The notes under the pieces were generated by a model. That model worked only from the letters and a program-made list of their open reading frames with translations. It was not told the DNA's origin and made no database searches. The translations under genes and the position numbers were made by a program. A DNA stretch of 35,363 bases from Roseovarius sp. ZX-A-9 (GTDB taxonomy: Bacteria > Pseudomonadota > Alphaproteobacteria > Rhodobacterales > Rhodobacteraceae). Below are positions 1-7,899 of this stretch, one piece after another. The number at the start of each line of letters is the position of its first letter. Within the stretch, counting starts at the first letter, position 1. Location of the stretch: the NCBI RefSeq assembly GCF_028369135.1, contig NZ_JAPWHW010000033.1, positions 1-35,363 of the forward strand. The letters are read 5' to 3'.

Positions 1-75
1 AACGAATTATCAGGGGGGTCACTTTTGGACGCCGATTACCCCAATACAGGGGTCAATCTTGCATGCCGGTTCACA
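1..75. mobile_element. Terminal end of an IS21-family element running off the window
   Basis: Read on the minus strand from base 75, the sequence begins TGTGAACCGGCATGC and carries two spaced copies of a repeat ending in TTGACCCC / GTGACCCCCC, the multiple-terminal-repeat layout of IS21-family ends. On the plus strand the form GGGGTCACTTTTGGACGCCG resembles what commonly follows istB in such elements, so the istB side probably lies to the left of base 1. The end abuts the istA reading frame of the next element exactly at base 75/76, so it looks inserted into it. Only the end is visible, with no gene. Confidence 0.6.
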
Positions 76-499
76 CAACGCGCTCTTCGCTCCAGTCAAA
101 CTGGAGGGCATCACCGGCAGCAAAATGCAGGGGGATGAACGCCTCTCCCGATCCGGCACCGGCGCGCTTGAGGTCTCGGACGAAACGCTGAACCGGCGAA
201 TAGGACCCGGTATACCCTTCCGACACAAGCTGCTCATAAAGCCTCACGGCCGTTCGCCGCTCCCGGCGCGGACGCTTTTGATCCTGCTCGAAGAGCTCCT
301 GAAGCCGCGTGTCAAATCCATCACAAAGCTTATGACGAGACGGTGGTGCTTGCCGCTGATAGCTTGGCGGGTTGTCGTCCTTCAGATACTTCTTGATCGT
401 GTTGCGCGACAAACCGGTTGCCCGCGCCACAGACCGGATGCTGCGACCCTCCTGCAAAATCCAAAGTCTGATCTTCGATACACTTTCCATCAATATCAC
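71..499 (-). pseudogene. istA: IS21-family transposase IstA, N-terminal fragment
   Basis: This is a 142-residue open frame, whereas complete IstA proteins are roughly 400-500 residues. It has the IstA N-terminal helix-turn-helix (SVARATGLSRNTIKKYL, about residues 23-39), which binds the terminal repeats. It runs as far as the start of the DDE catalytic core (GDALQFDWSEE, where the first core Asp is expected). It then stops at a TGA created by the inserted TGTGAA of the neighbouring IS end. The remaining catalytic acids are missing, so no transposase activity is expected. The start ATG at 499 could also be read at the internal ATG three codons later. Confidence 0.85.
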
Positions 500-606
500 C
501 TGCTCTTTCCTCCGCGCTATTCTGCGCGGATGCTAACGTGGCAGGTGGGTCAATTTTACTCGCTCAGAACCCACCCAAGTGGGTCAACTTCGCATGCCGT
601 TTCACA
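76..606 (-). mobile_element. Truncated IS21-family element (left end plus 5' istA)
   Basis: The left end lies at 606 on the minus strand (TGTGAAACGGCATGCG), with two internal repeats ending TTGACCCAC before the istA start. The element is cut at base 75/76 by the end of another IS21-type element. No istB and no right end in the expected orientation are present, so the copy is immobile. The two ends (606 and 75) are alike over their first 25 or so bases, so both may belong to the same or a sister element, arranged in the same direction on the minus strand. Confidence 0.7.
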
Positions 607-736
607 GCTTCGAGCCCAATGAGGCGCAGCGTTGGCTGCGGAGTTGGTCATGAGAGTTTACGGCGCTGAGCCGGGCTCATTTCGCCTATGCTTGAGAACG
701 GGCCTTCTGAACGAAAAGACACCGCAGCTTTTCGGG
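607..736. other. Short gap between IS remnant and LysR gene
   Basis: I see no gene in this gap, and no clear terminator for the LysR gene that ends at 737. Confidence 0.5.
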
Positions 737-1642
737 CTAAGGTAAAGTGGAGGTTTGGGGCTGCGGTTGAGCCACTTCGTTTATGACCTCGACGATATTG
801 TGAACATATAAAGGGCTTTCCGTCGAAAAAATTGCGGAAAACGACACAGGGGGCATAGGTGGTACAGTTTCGAGTGGAACCATACGACCTGCGTCGAGAT
901 CCCGTTTGTAGTACTCTTCGGGAAGAAATGATACGCCCAAACCTGAGCGAACCAGACCAGCACTGATTTCCATGGAGTTGGATTGCGTCACATTCTTTGG
1001 GTGCACCCCGTTTTGGTCGAACCAATTGTATTGCAGCTCGGCAACTACAGAATTCGGCCCGAGTAGAATGAGTGGCATGTCTGAGATTTCAGCAGGTGTA
1101 AATCGATGAGACGGAGAGTGCTTGTAGTCCGGGCTGGCCATGAAGCGGAACTGAATGTCGCAAAGTTGGGAGTATTGGAAATCGGGCTTTGCTGGGGCGG
1201 CGGTGGGTAGAATGCACAATTGCAGCTCACCCGATTTTAAACGCGCATAGGAGTTTCCGCGCAATCCTACCTCAAGCTCAATCTTGGCATTCGGGAAATG
1301 GCCGCTCAGGCGAGACACGAGATCGGGCAACCAAGTGAGCGCAATTAGTTCGGCAACGGCAAGCCGGATAGTGCCAGTGACCATCTTGGGGTCACCGACC
1401 TGGGAGCGAATATTGGCAACCAGGATTTGGATTTTCTCAGCGTAAATCAGCAGATCAAGTCCTTTGCCAGTGATCTGTATCTGCCTTTGTGATCGATCGA
1501 CCAGCTGAACGCCCAATTCGCGTTCAAGTTCGGATATCCGCATGGAAACCGTGGATTGAGTGGCGTTCAGCCAGCTCGCGGCCTTTGTAAAGGATTTCAG
1601 TCGTGCGACCCAGATGAAGGTTTCGAGTTGTTGTATGTTCAT
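737..1642 (-). CDS. LysR-family transcriptional regulator
   Basis: A 301-residue protein of normal LysR length. The N-terminal winged helix-turn-helix (MNIQQLETFIWVARLKSFTKAA, then a recognition helix around TQSTVSMRISELERELG) is followed from about residue 90 by a periplasmic-binding-protein-like effector domain (TIRLAVAELIALTWLP onward). I chose the ATG at 1642 because LysR proteins usually begin within a residue or two of this point; an ATG at 1660 would add six residues. It is transcribed divergently from the acyl-CoA synthetase operon with a 106-base gap, the classic arrangement of a LysR activator with its target. The ligand is probably the imported acid or its CoA ester (inferred). A palindrome overlaps its start codon. 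Confidence 0.9.
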   Translation of the reverse strand: MNIQQLETFIWVARLKSFTKAASWLNATQSTVSMRISELERELGVQLVDRSQRQIQITGKGLDLLIYAEKIQILVANIRSQVGDPKMVTGTIRLAVAELIALTWLPDLVSRLSGHFPNAKIELEVGLRGNSYARLKSGELQLCILPTAAPAKPDFQYSQLCDIQFRFMASPDYKHSPSHRFTPAEISDMPLILLGPNSVVAELQYNWFDQNGVHPKNVTQSNSMEISAGLVRSGLGVSFLPEEYYKRDLDAGRMVPLETVPPMPPVSFSAIFSTESPLYVHNIVEVINEVAQPQPQTSTLP

Positions 1643-1656
1643 CAAAAATATTGAAC
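1637..1656. promoter_or_regulatory. Candidate LysR box over the LysR start codon
   Basis: GTTCA-N10-TGAAC is a perfect 5-base inverted repeat that fits the loose T-N11-A LysR box. It covers the start codon of the LysR gene, where binding would repress that gene. Confidence 0.4.
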
Positions 1657-1681
1657 TCATGTTTCAGTATTTATCGTTTGT

Positions 1682-1731
1682 TTTGAAGTGTAGCCGCGTC
1701 TTAGGCTCTGTTGTCAACGCTCAACTTCAAA
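1682..1731. promoter_or_regulatory. Long-spaced inverted repeat upstream of the acyl-CoA synthetase gene
   Basis: TTTGAAGT (1682-1689) and its exact complement ACTTCAAA (1724-1731) are separated by 34 bases between the LysR gene and the synthetase gene. They could be two regulator half-sites or a leader hairpin. I found no convincing -35/-10 pair here. Confidence 0.3.
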
Positions 1732-1748
1732 CAGGTCGCCTCATTGAT

Positions 1749-3380
1749 ATGTCCAAATACCCTTCCAATACAGGTTCCTTGCAGGCGACGACGATGGATT
1801 TCGAGCTGACGCTGGATAAGGTTTTGATGCACGCCGAAGGAGTGCATGGAGAGCAGGAAATTCTATCCTGCAAACCGGACGGAACCATAGAGCGGTATCA
1901 TTTTCGCGATCTGGCACAGCGTGCTCGAAAATTGGCCGCAGCGTTGGTTGAGGCGGGCTTGAAACCTGGGGATCGGGTTGCGTCGCTGATGTGGAACAAC
2001 AGCGCACATCTGGAGGCCTACTACGCTGTGCCTTTGGCTGGGGGAATATTACACACTGTCAATGTAAGGTTTCGCCCCGAAGAAATCGCTTTTGTCCTCA
2101 ACGATGCGGGCAGCCGGTTCTTGATCGTGGATGACAACCTTCTGAAACTTTGGGGCGGTGCGGCCCCAGATTGCTCCATTGAGCGGATTTTTGTCCACGC
2201 CTATGAAGGTGAAGACGCCCCAGAAGATGGGATGGAATCTTACGACGAATTTTTGAATTCTGCGAATTCAGTCCAACTGCCGGAACTAACGGATGAACGA
2301 GCAGGCGCGACCTTGTGCTATACTGGAGGCACAACGGGGCGTCCCAAGGGGGTTGTGTATTCACACCGCGCGCTGTTCCTCCACGCCTTAACCGAAATGT
2401 CGTCTTCGGGCTTTGCCTACGGGGTCAATGACATCGTTTTACCAGCGGTTCCCATGTTTCATGTCAACGCGTGGGGAATTCCCTATTCCACGGTCATGGC
2501 CGGGGCGAAACTGATTCTACCCGGCCCTTCGGTGAGCGGGGCGTCACTTCTCCGTCTGGTCGAAGAGGAAGCTGTGACCTTCATGGCCGGCGTACCAACT
2601 GTCTGGTCAAATTTTTTGGAGAGTTTGGACGAACTCGAAGAAGACTGCTTTATGCCAGACCTGCGCATCCTGACCGGTGGCGCTGCGCCGCACAGGACCT
2701 TGATCGAAGGTCTTGATCGCTATGGCATCAAAATTTTCCAAGGCTGGGGAATGACCGAAACCTCGGGGGTGCTGGCCGTCGGGCAGTTGAAGCCAAATTT
2801 GGGTTTGACGCCAGAAAGCCGAACATCCGTGTTGATCAAGCAGGGCCTTCCATTGCCGATCGCCCAAGTCCGCTTGGTCGAAGATGGTTCGGTGTCCTCT
2901 GACAAGGGGACGCGGCCCGTGGGCGCAATCGAAGTGCGCGGGACGAGCGTGACGGGATCTTACCTTCATGGCCTGAAACCCGAAAGATGGACTGAGGATG
3001 GATGGCTCAGGACAGGCGATATCGGGGAAATTGATGAGTTCGGATATCTCACTGTCTTGGAGAGAGAGGAAGACCTGGTCAAATCGGGTGGAGAGTGGAT
3101 TGTGCCTCGGGATATCGAGGACGTGATACTAGAGAGTAAATGGGTTGAAGCCTGTGCTGTCGTGGCCCGACCCGATATCCGCTGGGGTGAACGGCCAGTT
3201 GCCTTCGTCGTGCTTTCTGACGATCCGTCTGCGGACTGGAGCGGGGTCAAGCAGGCACTTGAGGCACGTTTCCCGCGCTATTGGCTGCCGGATGATTTCA
3301 TCCCGATCTCGGCACTTCCCTACACGTCCGTGGGAAAAATTGACCGAAAGAAACTGAAGCAGCGACTCCTTGAAAAATAA
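1749..3380 (+). CDS. Acyl-CoA synthetase (AMP-forming, medium/long-chain acid:CoA ligase type)
   Basis: A 543-residue ANL-superfamily enzyme that would activate a carboxylic acid with ATP and CoA in the cytoplasm. Visible core motifs: the phosphate loop YTGGTTGRPKG (residues 191-201), GWGMTET (332-338), the TGD of the ribose-binding motif (422-424) followed by the hinge and EDLVKSGGEW, and the C-terminal adenylation lysine in SVGKIDRK (Lys530). It therefore looks fully active. It resembles the AlkK/DmdB-like group more than acetyl-CoA synthetases; the substrate cannot be read from sequence. The start is uncertain: ATG 1749 has no clear ribosome site, and ATG 1794 is an alternative. The next gene begins 47 bases downstream, so it is the first gene of the catabolic/transport operon. 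Confidence 0.9.
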   Translation: MSKYPSNTGSLQATTMDFELTLDKVLMHAEGVHGEQEILSCKPDGTIERYHFRDLAQRARKLAAALVEAGLKPGDRVASLMWNNSAHLEAYYAVPLAGGILHTVNVRFRPEEIAFVLNDAGSRFLIVDDNLLKLWGGAAPDCSIERIFVHAYEGEDAPEDGMESYDEFLNSANSVQLPELTDERAGATLCYTGGTTGRPKGVVYSHRALFLHALTEMSSSGFAYGVNDIVLPAVPMFHVNAWGIPYSTVMAGAKLILPGPSVSGASLLRLVEEEAVTFMAGVPTVWSNFLESLDELEEDCFMPDLRILTGGAAPHRTLIEGLDRYGIKIFQGWGMTETSGVLAVGQLKPNLGLTPESRTSVLIKQGLPLPIAQVRLVEDGSVSSDKGTRPVGAIEVRGTSVTGSYLHGLKPERWTEDGWLRTGDIGEIDEFGYLTVLEREEDLVKSGGEWIVPRDIEDVILESKWVEACAVVARPDIRWGERPVAFVVLSDDPSADWSGVKQALEARFPRYWLPDDFIPISALPYTSVGKIDRKKLKQRLLEK

Positions 3381-3427
3381 AGACAAACGAGCATCGCATG
3401 AAGAGCGAAATGAAGAGGGAATTTGAG

Positions 3428-4573
3428 ATGAACCTGACCAGACTCAGCGAAGAAGACAGCGCGTTGGTCAAAAAGGCTCGCGATTTCGCGCAAGCACAAG
3501 TGGCCCCATGTATTGAACAGTGGGAATCCGAAAAGGCTGTACCCGTTGATTTGCTACGTGAAGGGATCGACATGTTTGGCGGTCTGCTCGTCCCACGCTC
3601 ACTGGGGGGGCAAGAGGCAAACGTCCGGATGACGGCGGCGGTTCTGGCGGAACTCGCGCGTGCGGATCTCGCCTTTGCTTTTAGTCTGGTGGTCCATTTG
3701 AATCTGACCGGTGCCATCGCCCGGATCGGATCGGAGGGGCACAAGGAGAAATATTTAAACAAGATGATGCGGGGCGACTTGGTCGGCTCTTTCTGCCTGA
3801 CCGAACCTGAGGCTGGGACAGATGCGGCTTCCCTGCACACCCGGGCGCGCAAGCAACCGAACGGTGGTTGGGACCTGAACGGGGCCAAGGCATGGACAAC
3901 AAACGCAGTCGTGGCGGATCTGTTCTGTGTCTACGCCCAGGTCGGGGAGGCCACGGGCAGCCGGGCGATAGGATCATTTCTGGTCGAGCGCGGTGATGCG
4001 GGTTTGGAGGTGGAGCCAGCCTATCAATTGATGGGGGGGCATGTGATGGGAACTTCCGGATTGCGCCTGAACGGTTGTAGTTTGCCAGCGGACCGGGCGT
4101 TTGCCCCTGCGGGTGAAGGGTTCGCCGCCGCGATGCAGGGCATCGACCTTGCGCGCGTAGTCCTAAGCGGTATGTGTTGCGCAATTCTGGAGGAAAGCCT
4201 GACTGCAGCCATACAATATGCAGCAAATCGTCAGGCGTTTTCCAAATCCACGTTGGACTTTCAGGGGGTTCAATTCCCTCTGGCGGATGTGCAGACCTCA
4301 TTGCGAGCGTCGCAATCGCTGACGGACCAGGCAATCAACCTGCTTGATCAAGGCAATGATGCCCGTGTCGAGGCAGCTCATGCCAAGAAAATGTCGACGC
4401 GCTCAGCCTTCAACGGCATTGCAGCCGCGATGCAGGCGATGGGTGCTCGTGGTTTTCGGCGCGATTGTGCGCTGCCAAGACATTTGGCCTGCGCAAAGAT
4501 GGCAGAGTATTTGGACGGTACGACAGAAGTACAGAATATCGTTATTGGGAGGTCACTTAGTAAGCGATCTTAA
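3428..4573 (+). CDS. Acyl-CoA dehydrogenase
   Basis: A 381-residue flavoprotein of standard length that would introduce a 2,3-double bond into an acyl-CoA and pass electrons to ETF. The N-terminal helical domain is followed by the FAD/substrate segment (FCLTEPEAGTDA), the beta domain, and a C-terminal helical domain ending YLDGTTEVQNIVIGR. I chose ATG 3428 because GAGGGAA stands at proper distance; upstream in-frame ATGs at 3398 and 3410 are possible. Oddity: the position of the usual catalytic glutamate (YEGT in MCAD/SCAD) is aspartate (Asp363), and the alternative helix-G glutamate of the IVD type is alanine (Ala242). The gene sits between the CoA ligase and livJ, suggesting it acts on the acid that these import and activate. 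Confidence 0.9.
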   Translation: MNLTRLSEEDSALVKKARDFAQAQVAPCIEQWESEKAVPVDLLREGIDMFGGLLVPRSLGGQEANVRMTAAVLAELARADLAFAFSLVVHLNLTGAIARIGSEGHKEKYLNKMMRGDLVGSFCLTEPEAGTDAASLHTRARKQPNGGWDLNGAKAWTTNAVVADLFCVYAQVGEATGSRAIGSFLVERGDAGLEVEPAYQLMGGHVMGTSGLRLNGCSLPADRAFAPAGEGFAAAMQGIDLARVVLSGMCCAILEESLTAAIQYAANRQAFSKSTLDFQGVQFPLADVQTSLRASQSLTDQAINLLDQGNDARVEAAHAKKMSTRSAFNGIAAAMQAMGARGFRRDCALPRHLACAKMAEYLDGTTEVQNIVIGRSLSKRS

Positions 4574-4605
4574 GAAAATATGATACATGAAAAGGGAGGA
4601 AAATC

Positions 4606-5928
4606 ATGTTACGGAAAATTACGGGGCAAGTCCGCGTGGGACTGCGCGCGGTTAGTCTGGCCACAATCGCCTGCGTTTGCGCAGCGCCAATTGCCAATGC
4701 CGAGGAAACATTCAAGTTGGGGCTGGTGAATTTCCTGTCAGGCCCGGCGGCGGACGCCTTTGGCGTGCCATCGATGAATGGCGGCGAATTGATGGTCGAG
4801 GCTCTCAACGCCGGAGAGGTTCCGGAACCTTATGCCGGAATGATCGGCTTTGGCGGCATGCCGATCGAAATCATAAAGGTCGATGAAACAGGCGGCGCGC
4901 AGGTTCAGATCCAGCGTTTTCGTGATCTGGTTCAGCGCGAAGAAGTTGATGCCATCGTCGGTTACGACGGGTCGGGCGATTGCCTTGCCGTGGCACCGAT
5001 TGCGGATGAGCTGAAGAAAGTCGTAGTTTTCAGTGGGTGCGGAACGCCCCGTATCTTTGAAGAAAACAGCTATGAGTACGTCTTCCGTGCAGGCTCTCAC
5101 AGCACGATGGATAACGTGGCGCTTGCCCACTACGTAGCCCGCAAATTGCCGGACGCAAAGACCGTTGCAGGGTTCAACCAAAACTATTCCTGGGGTCAGG
5201 ATTCATGGCGTGACTTTAGTCTTGCGTTGAAAGAGTTGCGCCCCGACATCGAGACCGTCGGCGAGCTGTTTCCCGAGACGGGCGCAGGTCAGTATGGCGC
5301 GCAGATCAATGTGTTGATGCGTTTGAAGCCTGATGTCGTACATTCCAGCCTCTGGGGTGGCGATCTGGAAGCCTTCCTGCTTCAGGCTGGCCCGCGCAAA
5401 TTGTTCGACCGAACCAACGTGGTCTTTACAATGGCTGAGCATGTACTGCCTCGTTTAGGCGATAAAGTGCCCGAGGGGCTGATGACAGGTGGCCGCGGAG
5501 CCGTGGGTGCATTGCATCCAGATACACCGCTAGCCAACTGGTTCTACTCTGCCTACGAAGATAAATATGACATTCCTGCCGTCCAAGGACCGTTCCGGTT
5601 TGTCCAGACGATTTTGGGGCTGAAAACTGCGGTAGAAATCGCGATGCAGGAAAATGGAGGAAAAAAACCGACGTCTGAAGAAATTGCAGCGGCCTTCAAA
5701 TTCGCAAGTTTTGACACGCCTTCCGGTCCGGTCGAAATGGCGATTGGAGATGGCCATCAGGCGATCCAAGGCAACGCCATCGGTATTTCCAAGTGGAACG
5801 CTCAAGAGAACCGGGTTGAGCTTGTGGATGTGGAATACTTCTCGGCGAAATGCATCAATCCACCCAATGGTGTGATGTCCGAAGAGTGGATCAAGGAAGG
5901 CTTCCCCGGAGCCGAATGCGACAACTAG
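4606..5928 (+). CDS. livJ: Liv-type ABC transporter substrate-binding protein
   Basis: A 440-residue periplasmic binding protein (Peripla_BP_6 fold, branched-chain amino-acid type). The N-terminus is a Sec signal peptide with basic start, hydrophobic core and an ANA cleavage site near residue 30. Mature protein begins EETFKLGLVNFLSGPAA, the usual first beta strand and ligand loop. A strong ribosome site (AAGGGAGG) precedes the start, in keeping with high expression of binding proteins. Members of this family bind branched-chain amino acids, amides, urea or aromatic/aliphatic acids. The CoA ligase and acyl-CoA dehydrogenase just upstream favour a carboxylic acid ligand here, which is inference. 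It is separated from livH by a 98-base gap holding a strong hairpin. Confidence 0.9.
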   Translation: MLRKITGQVRVGLRAVSLATIACVCAAPIANAEETFKLGLVNFLSGPAADAFGVPSMNGGELMVEALNAGEVPEPYAGMIGFGGMPIEIIKVDETGGAQVQIQRFRDLVQREEVDAIVGYDGSGDCLAVAPIADELKKVVVFSGCGTPRIFEENSYEYVFRAGSHSTMDNVALAHYVARKLPDAKTVAGFNQNYSWGQDSWRDFSLALKELRPDIETVGELFPETGAGQYGAQINVLMRLKPDVVHSSLWGGDLEAFLLQAGPRKLFDRTNVVFTMAEHVLPRLGDKVPEGLMTGGRGAVGALHPDTPLANWFYSAYEDKYDIPAVQGPFRFVQTILGLKTAVEIAMQENGGKKPTSEEIAAAFKFASFDTPSGPVEMAIGDGHQAIQGNAIGISKWNAQENRVELVDVEYFSAKCINPPNGVMSEEWIKEGFPGAECDN

Positions 5929-5959
5929 GTTGACGTAACTCTCCACCCATAACTGTAGT

Positions 5960-5991
5960 GCGCCCGGATACCATATTTGCGATCCGGGCGC
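5960..5991 (+). terminator. Intercistronic hairpin between livJ and livH
   Basis: GCGCCCGGAT (5960-5969) pairs perfectly with ATCCGGGCGC (5982-5991) around a 12-base loop. There is no T-run, so it more likely protects the livJ message or partly attenuates than fully terminates; livH has no obvious promoter of its own. Confidence 0.65.
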
Positions 5992-6026
5992 GCATCCCAC
6001 CAACTGAATAGTCTGGACAAAGTACG

Positions 6027-6923
6027 ATGGATATCGCGTTTGCCATATTCGCTGATGGAATAATCTACGGCGCTTGGCTGTTTCTTGTCGCCATTGGATT
6101 GACCTTGGTCTTTGGCGTCATGAAAATCCTCAACGTGGCGCATGGGGCGCTCTACGCAATTGGTGCCTATGCGGCAGCCACGTTGGTGAACAGCTCATTT
6201 TTCGGGCAAATCGAAGGCATGGCCGTTTTGATTGTCATGCTGGCAGGGGCGGTCATTGCGGCGTTGTTGCTAGGGCCATTCCTAGAGCGGGTTCTCCTGC
6301 GTTTGTTCTACGAACGCGATGAAATCGTGCTGCTATTGGTGACATTCGGTTTGTCGCTCATTCTGGAAGATCTAATCAAACTGATTTGGGGTGTTTACTC
6401 GCACTATGTCCCGGGGCCTTATGCCTTGTTCGGAGATGTCGAAATCGGGCCGCTTTTCTATGTCGGCTACGATTTTTTCATTGTTGGGCTGGCTGTTGTG
6501 GTCGGATTGGGAACCTATCTGGTTCTGAACCGCACGAACGTAGGCAAGGTCGTTCAGAGTGTTATCCACGACGACGAAATCAGCCGGGCGATGGGTATCA
6601 ACGTTGCCCGGGTTTATCTGGGCGCCTTTACCTTCGGCGTTTTTCTGGCGACGCTTGCAGGCGCTTTCACAGCTCCGATGATCGCGATTACGCCGACGAT
6701 CGGCGTCAATGCCATCATCCTGAGCTTTGCTGTTGTCGTGATTGGCGGGCTTGGTTCGATCCAAGGAGCCGCAATCGGGGCGCTGGTGGTTGGTCTGTCC
6801 AGGGCATCTGCAATCAACCTTTGGCCCGAGGCTGAATTGTTCGTCATTTATGCAGTCATGAGCCTGGTGTTGTTGGTCCGGCCAGAAGGCTTGTTCGGCC
6901 AGATTCAACAGAGGAAGATTTGA
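6027..6923 (+). CDS. livH: Liv-type ABC transporter permease, LivH family
   Basis: A 298-residue inner-membrane protein with about eight hydrophobic segments. The N-terminal stretch IGLTLVFGVMKILNVAHGAL is the highly conserved LivH signature, and the cytoplasmic loop after GKVVQSVIHDDEISRAMGIN is the coupling region contacting the ATPases. Length is normal for the family. It forms the channel with LivM. The ribosome site is weak. One base separates its stop from the livM start, so translation of the two is probably coupled. Confidence 0.93.
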   Translation: MDIAFAIFADGIIYGAWLFLVAIGLTLVFGVMKILNVAHGALYAIGAYAAATLVNSSFFGQIEGMAVLIVMLAGAVIAALLLGPFLERVLLRLFYERDEIVLLLVTFGLSLILEDLIKLIWGVYSHYVPGPYALFGDVEIGPLFYVGYDFFIVGLAVVVGLGTYLVLNRTNVGKVVQSVIHDDEISRAMGINVARVYLGAFTFGVFLATLAGAFTAPMIAITPTIGVNAIILSFAVVVIGGLGSIQGAAIGALVVGLSRASAINLWPEAELFVIYAVMSLVLLVRPEGLFGQIQQRKI

Positions 6924-6924
6924 T

Positions 6925-7899
6925 ATGTTGAGCTTGCAACGCAATGTAGCCTTGGGGGCATTGGCTTTGACCATTGCCTTGGCGGTCCTAGGGGCATTCG
7001 TACCTGAATGGATCCTCTATACCTGCGCGCTGGTGCTCGCGAAGGGCCTTGTCGTCCTTGGTTTGTGCCTGTTGTTGAGGATGAACCTCGTTTCGTTCGG
7101 ACAGGGCCTTTATTACTGTGCAGGGGCGTATATCTGCGGTCTGGTTTCACAGATGGGGATCAGCGATGCATTTTTCCTGACATTTCTGGCAGCGTTGGGC
7201 AGCGCTGTGGTGGGGCTGATCCTAGGGCTGTTCTTGTCAGGCTATCGCAGTGTGTTCTTTGCGATGTTCAATCTCGCACTTTCGATGATCCTTTACGGGG
7301 TGCTGTTGAAATCCATCAGTTTGGGGGGATCCGACGGCGTGGGAGTGGCTGCGCCAACATATCTGGGTTACGCGCCTGATGGAGAAATGCGCCTATACGT
7401 CTTTTTTGTCTTTGCTCTTGCGGTCGCCGGCGCATCCAGCGTGTTCGCTTTCTTATACACGAAATCAGAAATGGGCCTGGCCTCTGCCAGCGTGAAGGAT
7501 TGCGAAATTCGCTTGGAGTATCTCGGGCTTTCGGTGCGATACCTCATCATCTTCAACTTCGTCATTGCCTCGACTTTGGCCGGCATCGGAGGAGCGTTGG
7601 TCGCGATGGTTTCAGGGCACATCATTCCTGAACTTGCATACTGGACCACGTCGGGTGAGTTCGTGTTCATCACGGTTCTGAGTGGGCCTAACGGGATACT
7701 TTCAGCGTTCGGTGCCACTGCGGTTTTCGAAACGATCCGCTTGGTTGCTGGGCAAAATATGCCGAACTCCTGGCAAATGTTGCTTGGCTCTTTCTTACTG
7801 CTATCGATCCTGTTCATGCCAAATGGCATCAGCGGATTGTTCCGCCGCGCCAAAGCGCCGAAACCTGACGCCGTTGGGGAGGGCATCAACAATGATTGA
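6925..7899 (+). CDS. livM: Liv-type ABC transporter permease, LivM family
   Basis: A 324-residue inner-membrane protein with about nine to ten hydrophobic segments. It carries the LivM-type MNLVSFGQGLYYCAGAYICG motif and the EIRLEYLGLSVRYLIIFNFV loop that couples to the ATPases. The GAGGAA ribosome site lies inside the end of livH. It pairs with LivH as the heterodimeric permease. Its last eight bases overlap the livG start, consistent with a single transcript and fixed stoichiometry. Confidence 0.93.
   Translation: MLSLQRNVALGALALTIALAVLGAFVPEWILYTCALVLAKGLVVLGLCLLLRMNLVSFGQGLYYCAGAYICGLVSQMGISDAFFLTFLAALGSAVVGLILGLFLSGYRSVFFAMFNLALSMILYGVLLKSISLGGSDGVGVAAPTYLGYAPDGEMRLYVFFVFALAVAGASSVFAFLYTKSEMGLASASVKDCEIRLEYLGLSVRYLIIFNFVIASTLAGIGGALVAMVSGHIIPELAYWTTSGEFVFITVLSGPNGILSAFGATAVFETIRLVAGQNMPNSWQMLLGSFLLLSILFMPNGISGLFRRAKAPKPDAVGEGINND

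Noticed and set aside
59..622. 187-residue plus-strand open frame over the IS21 remnant
   Set aside because: It lies opposite the recognisable istA frame and the IS end, and its protein has no family-like features.
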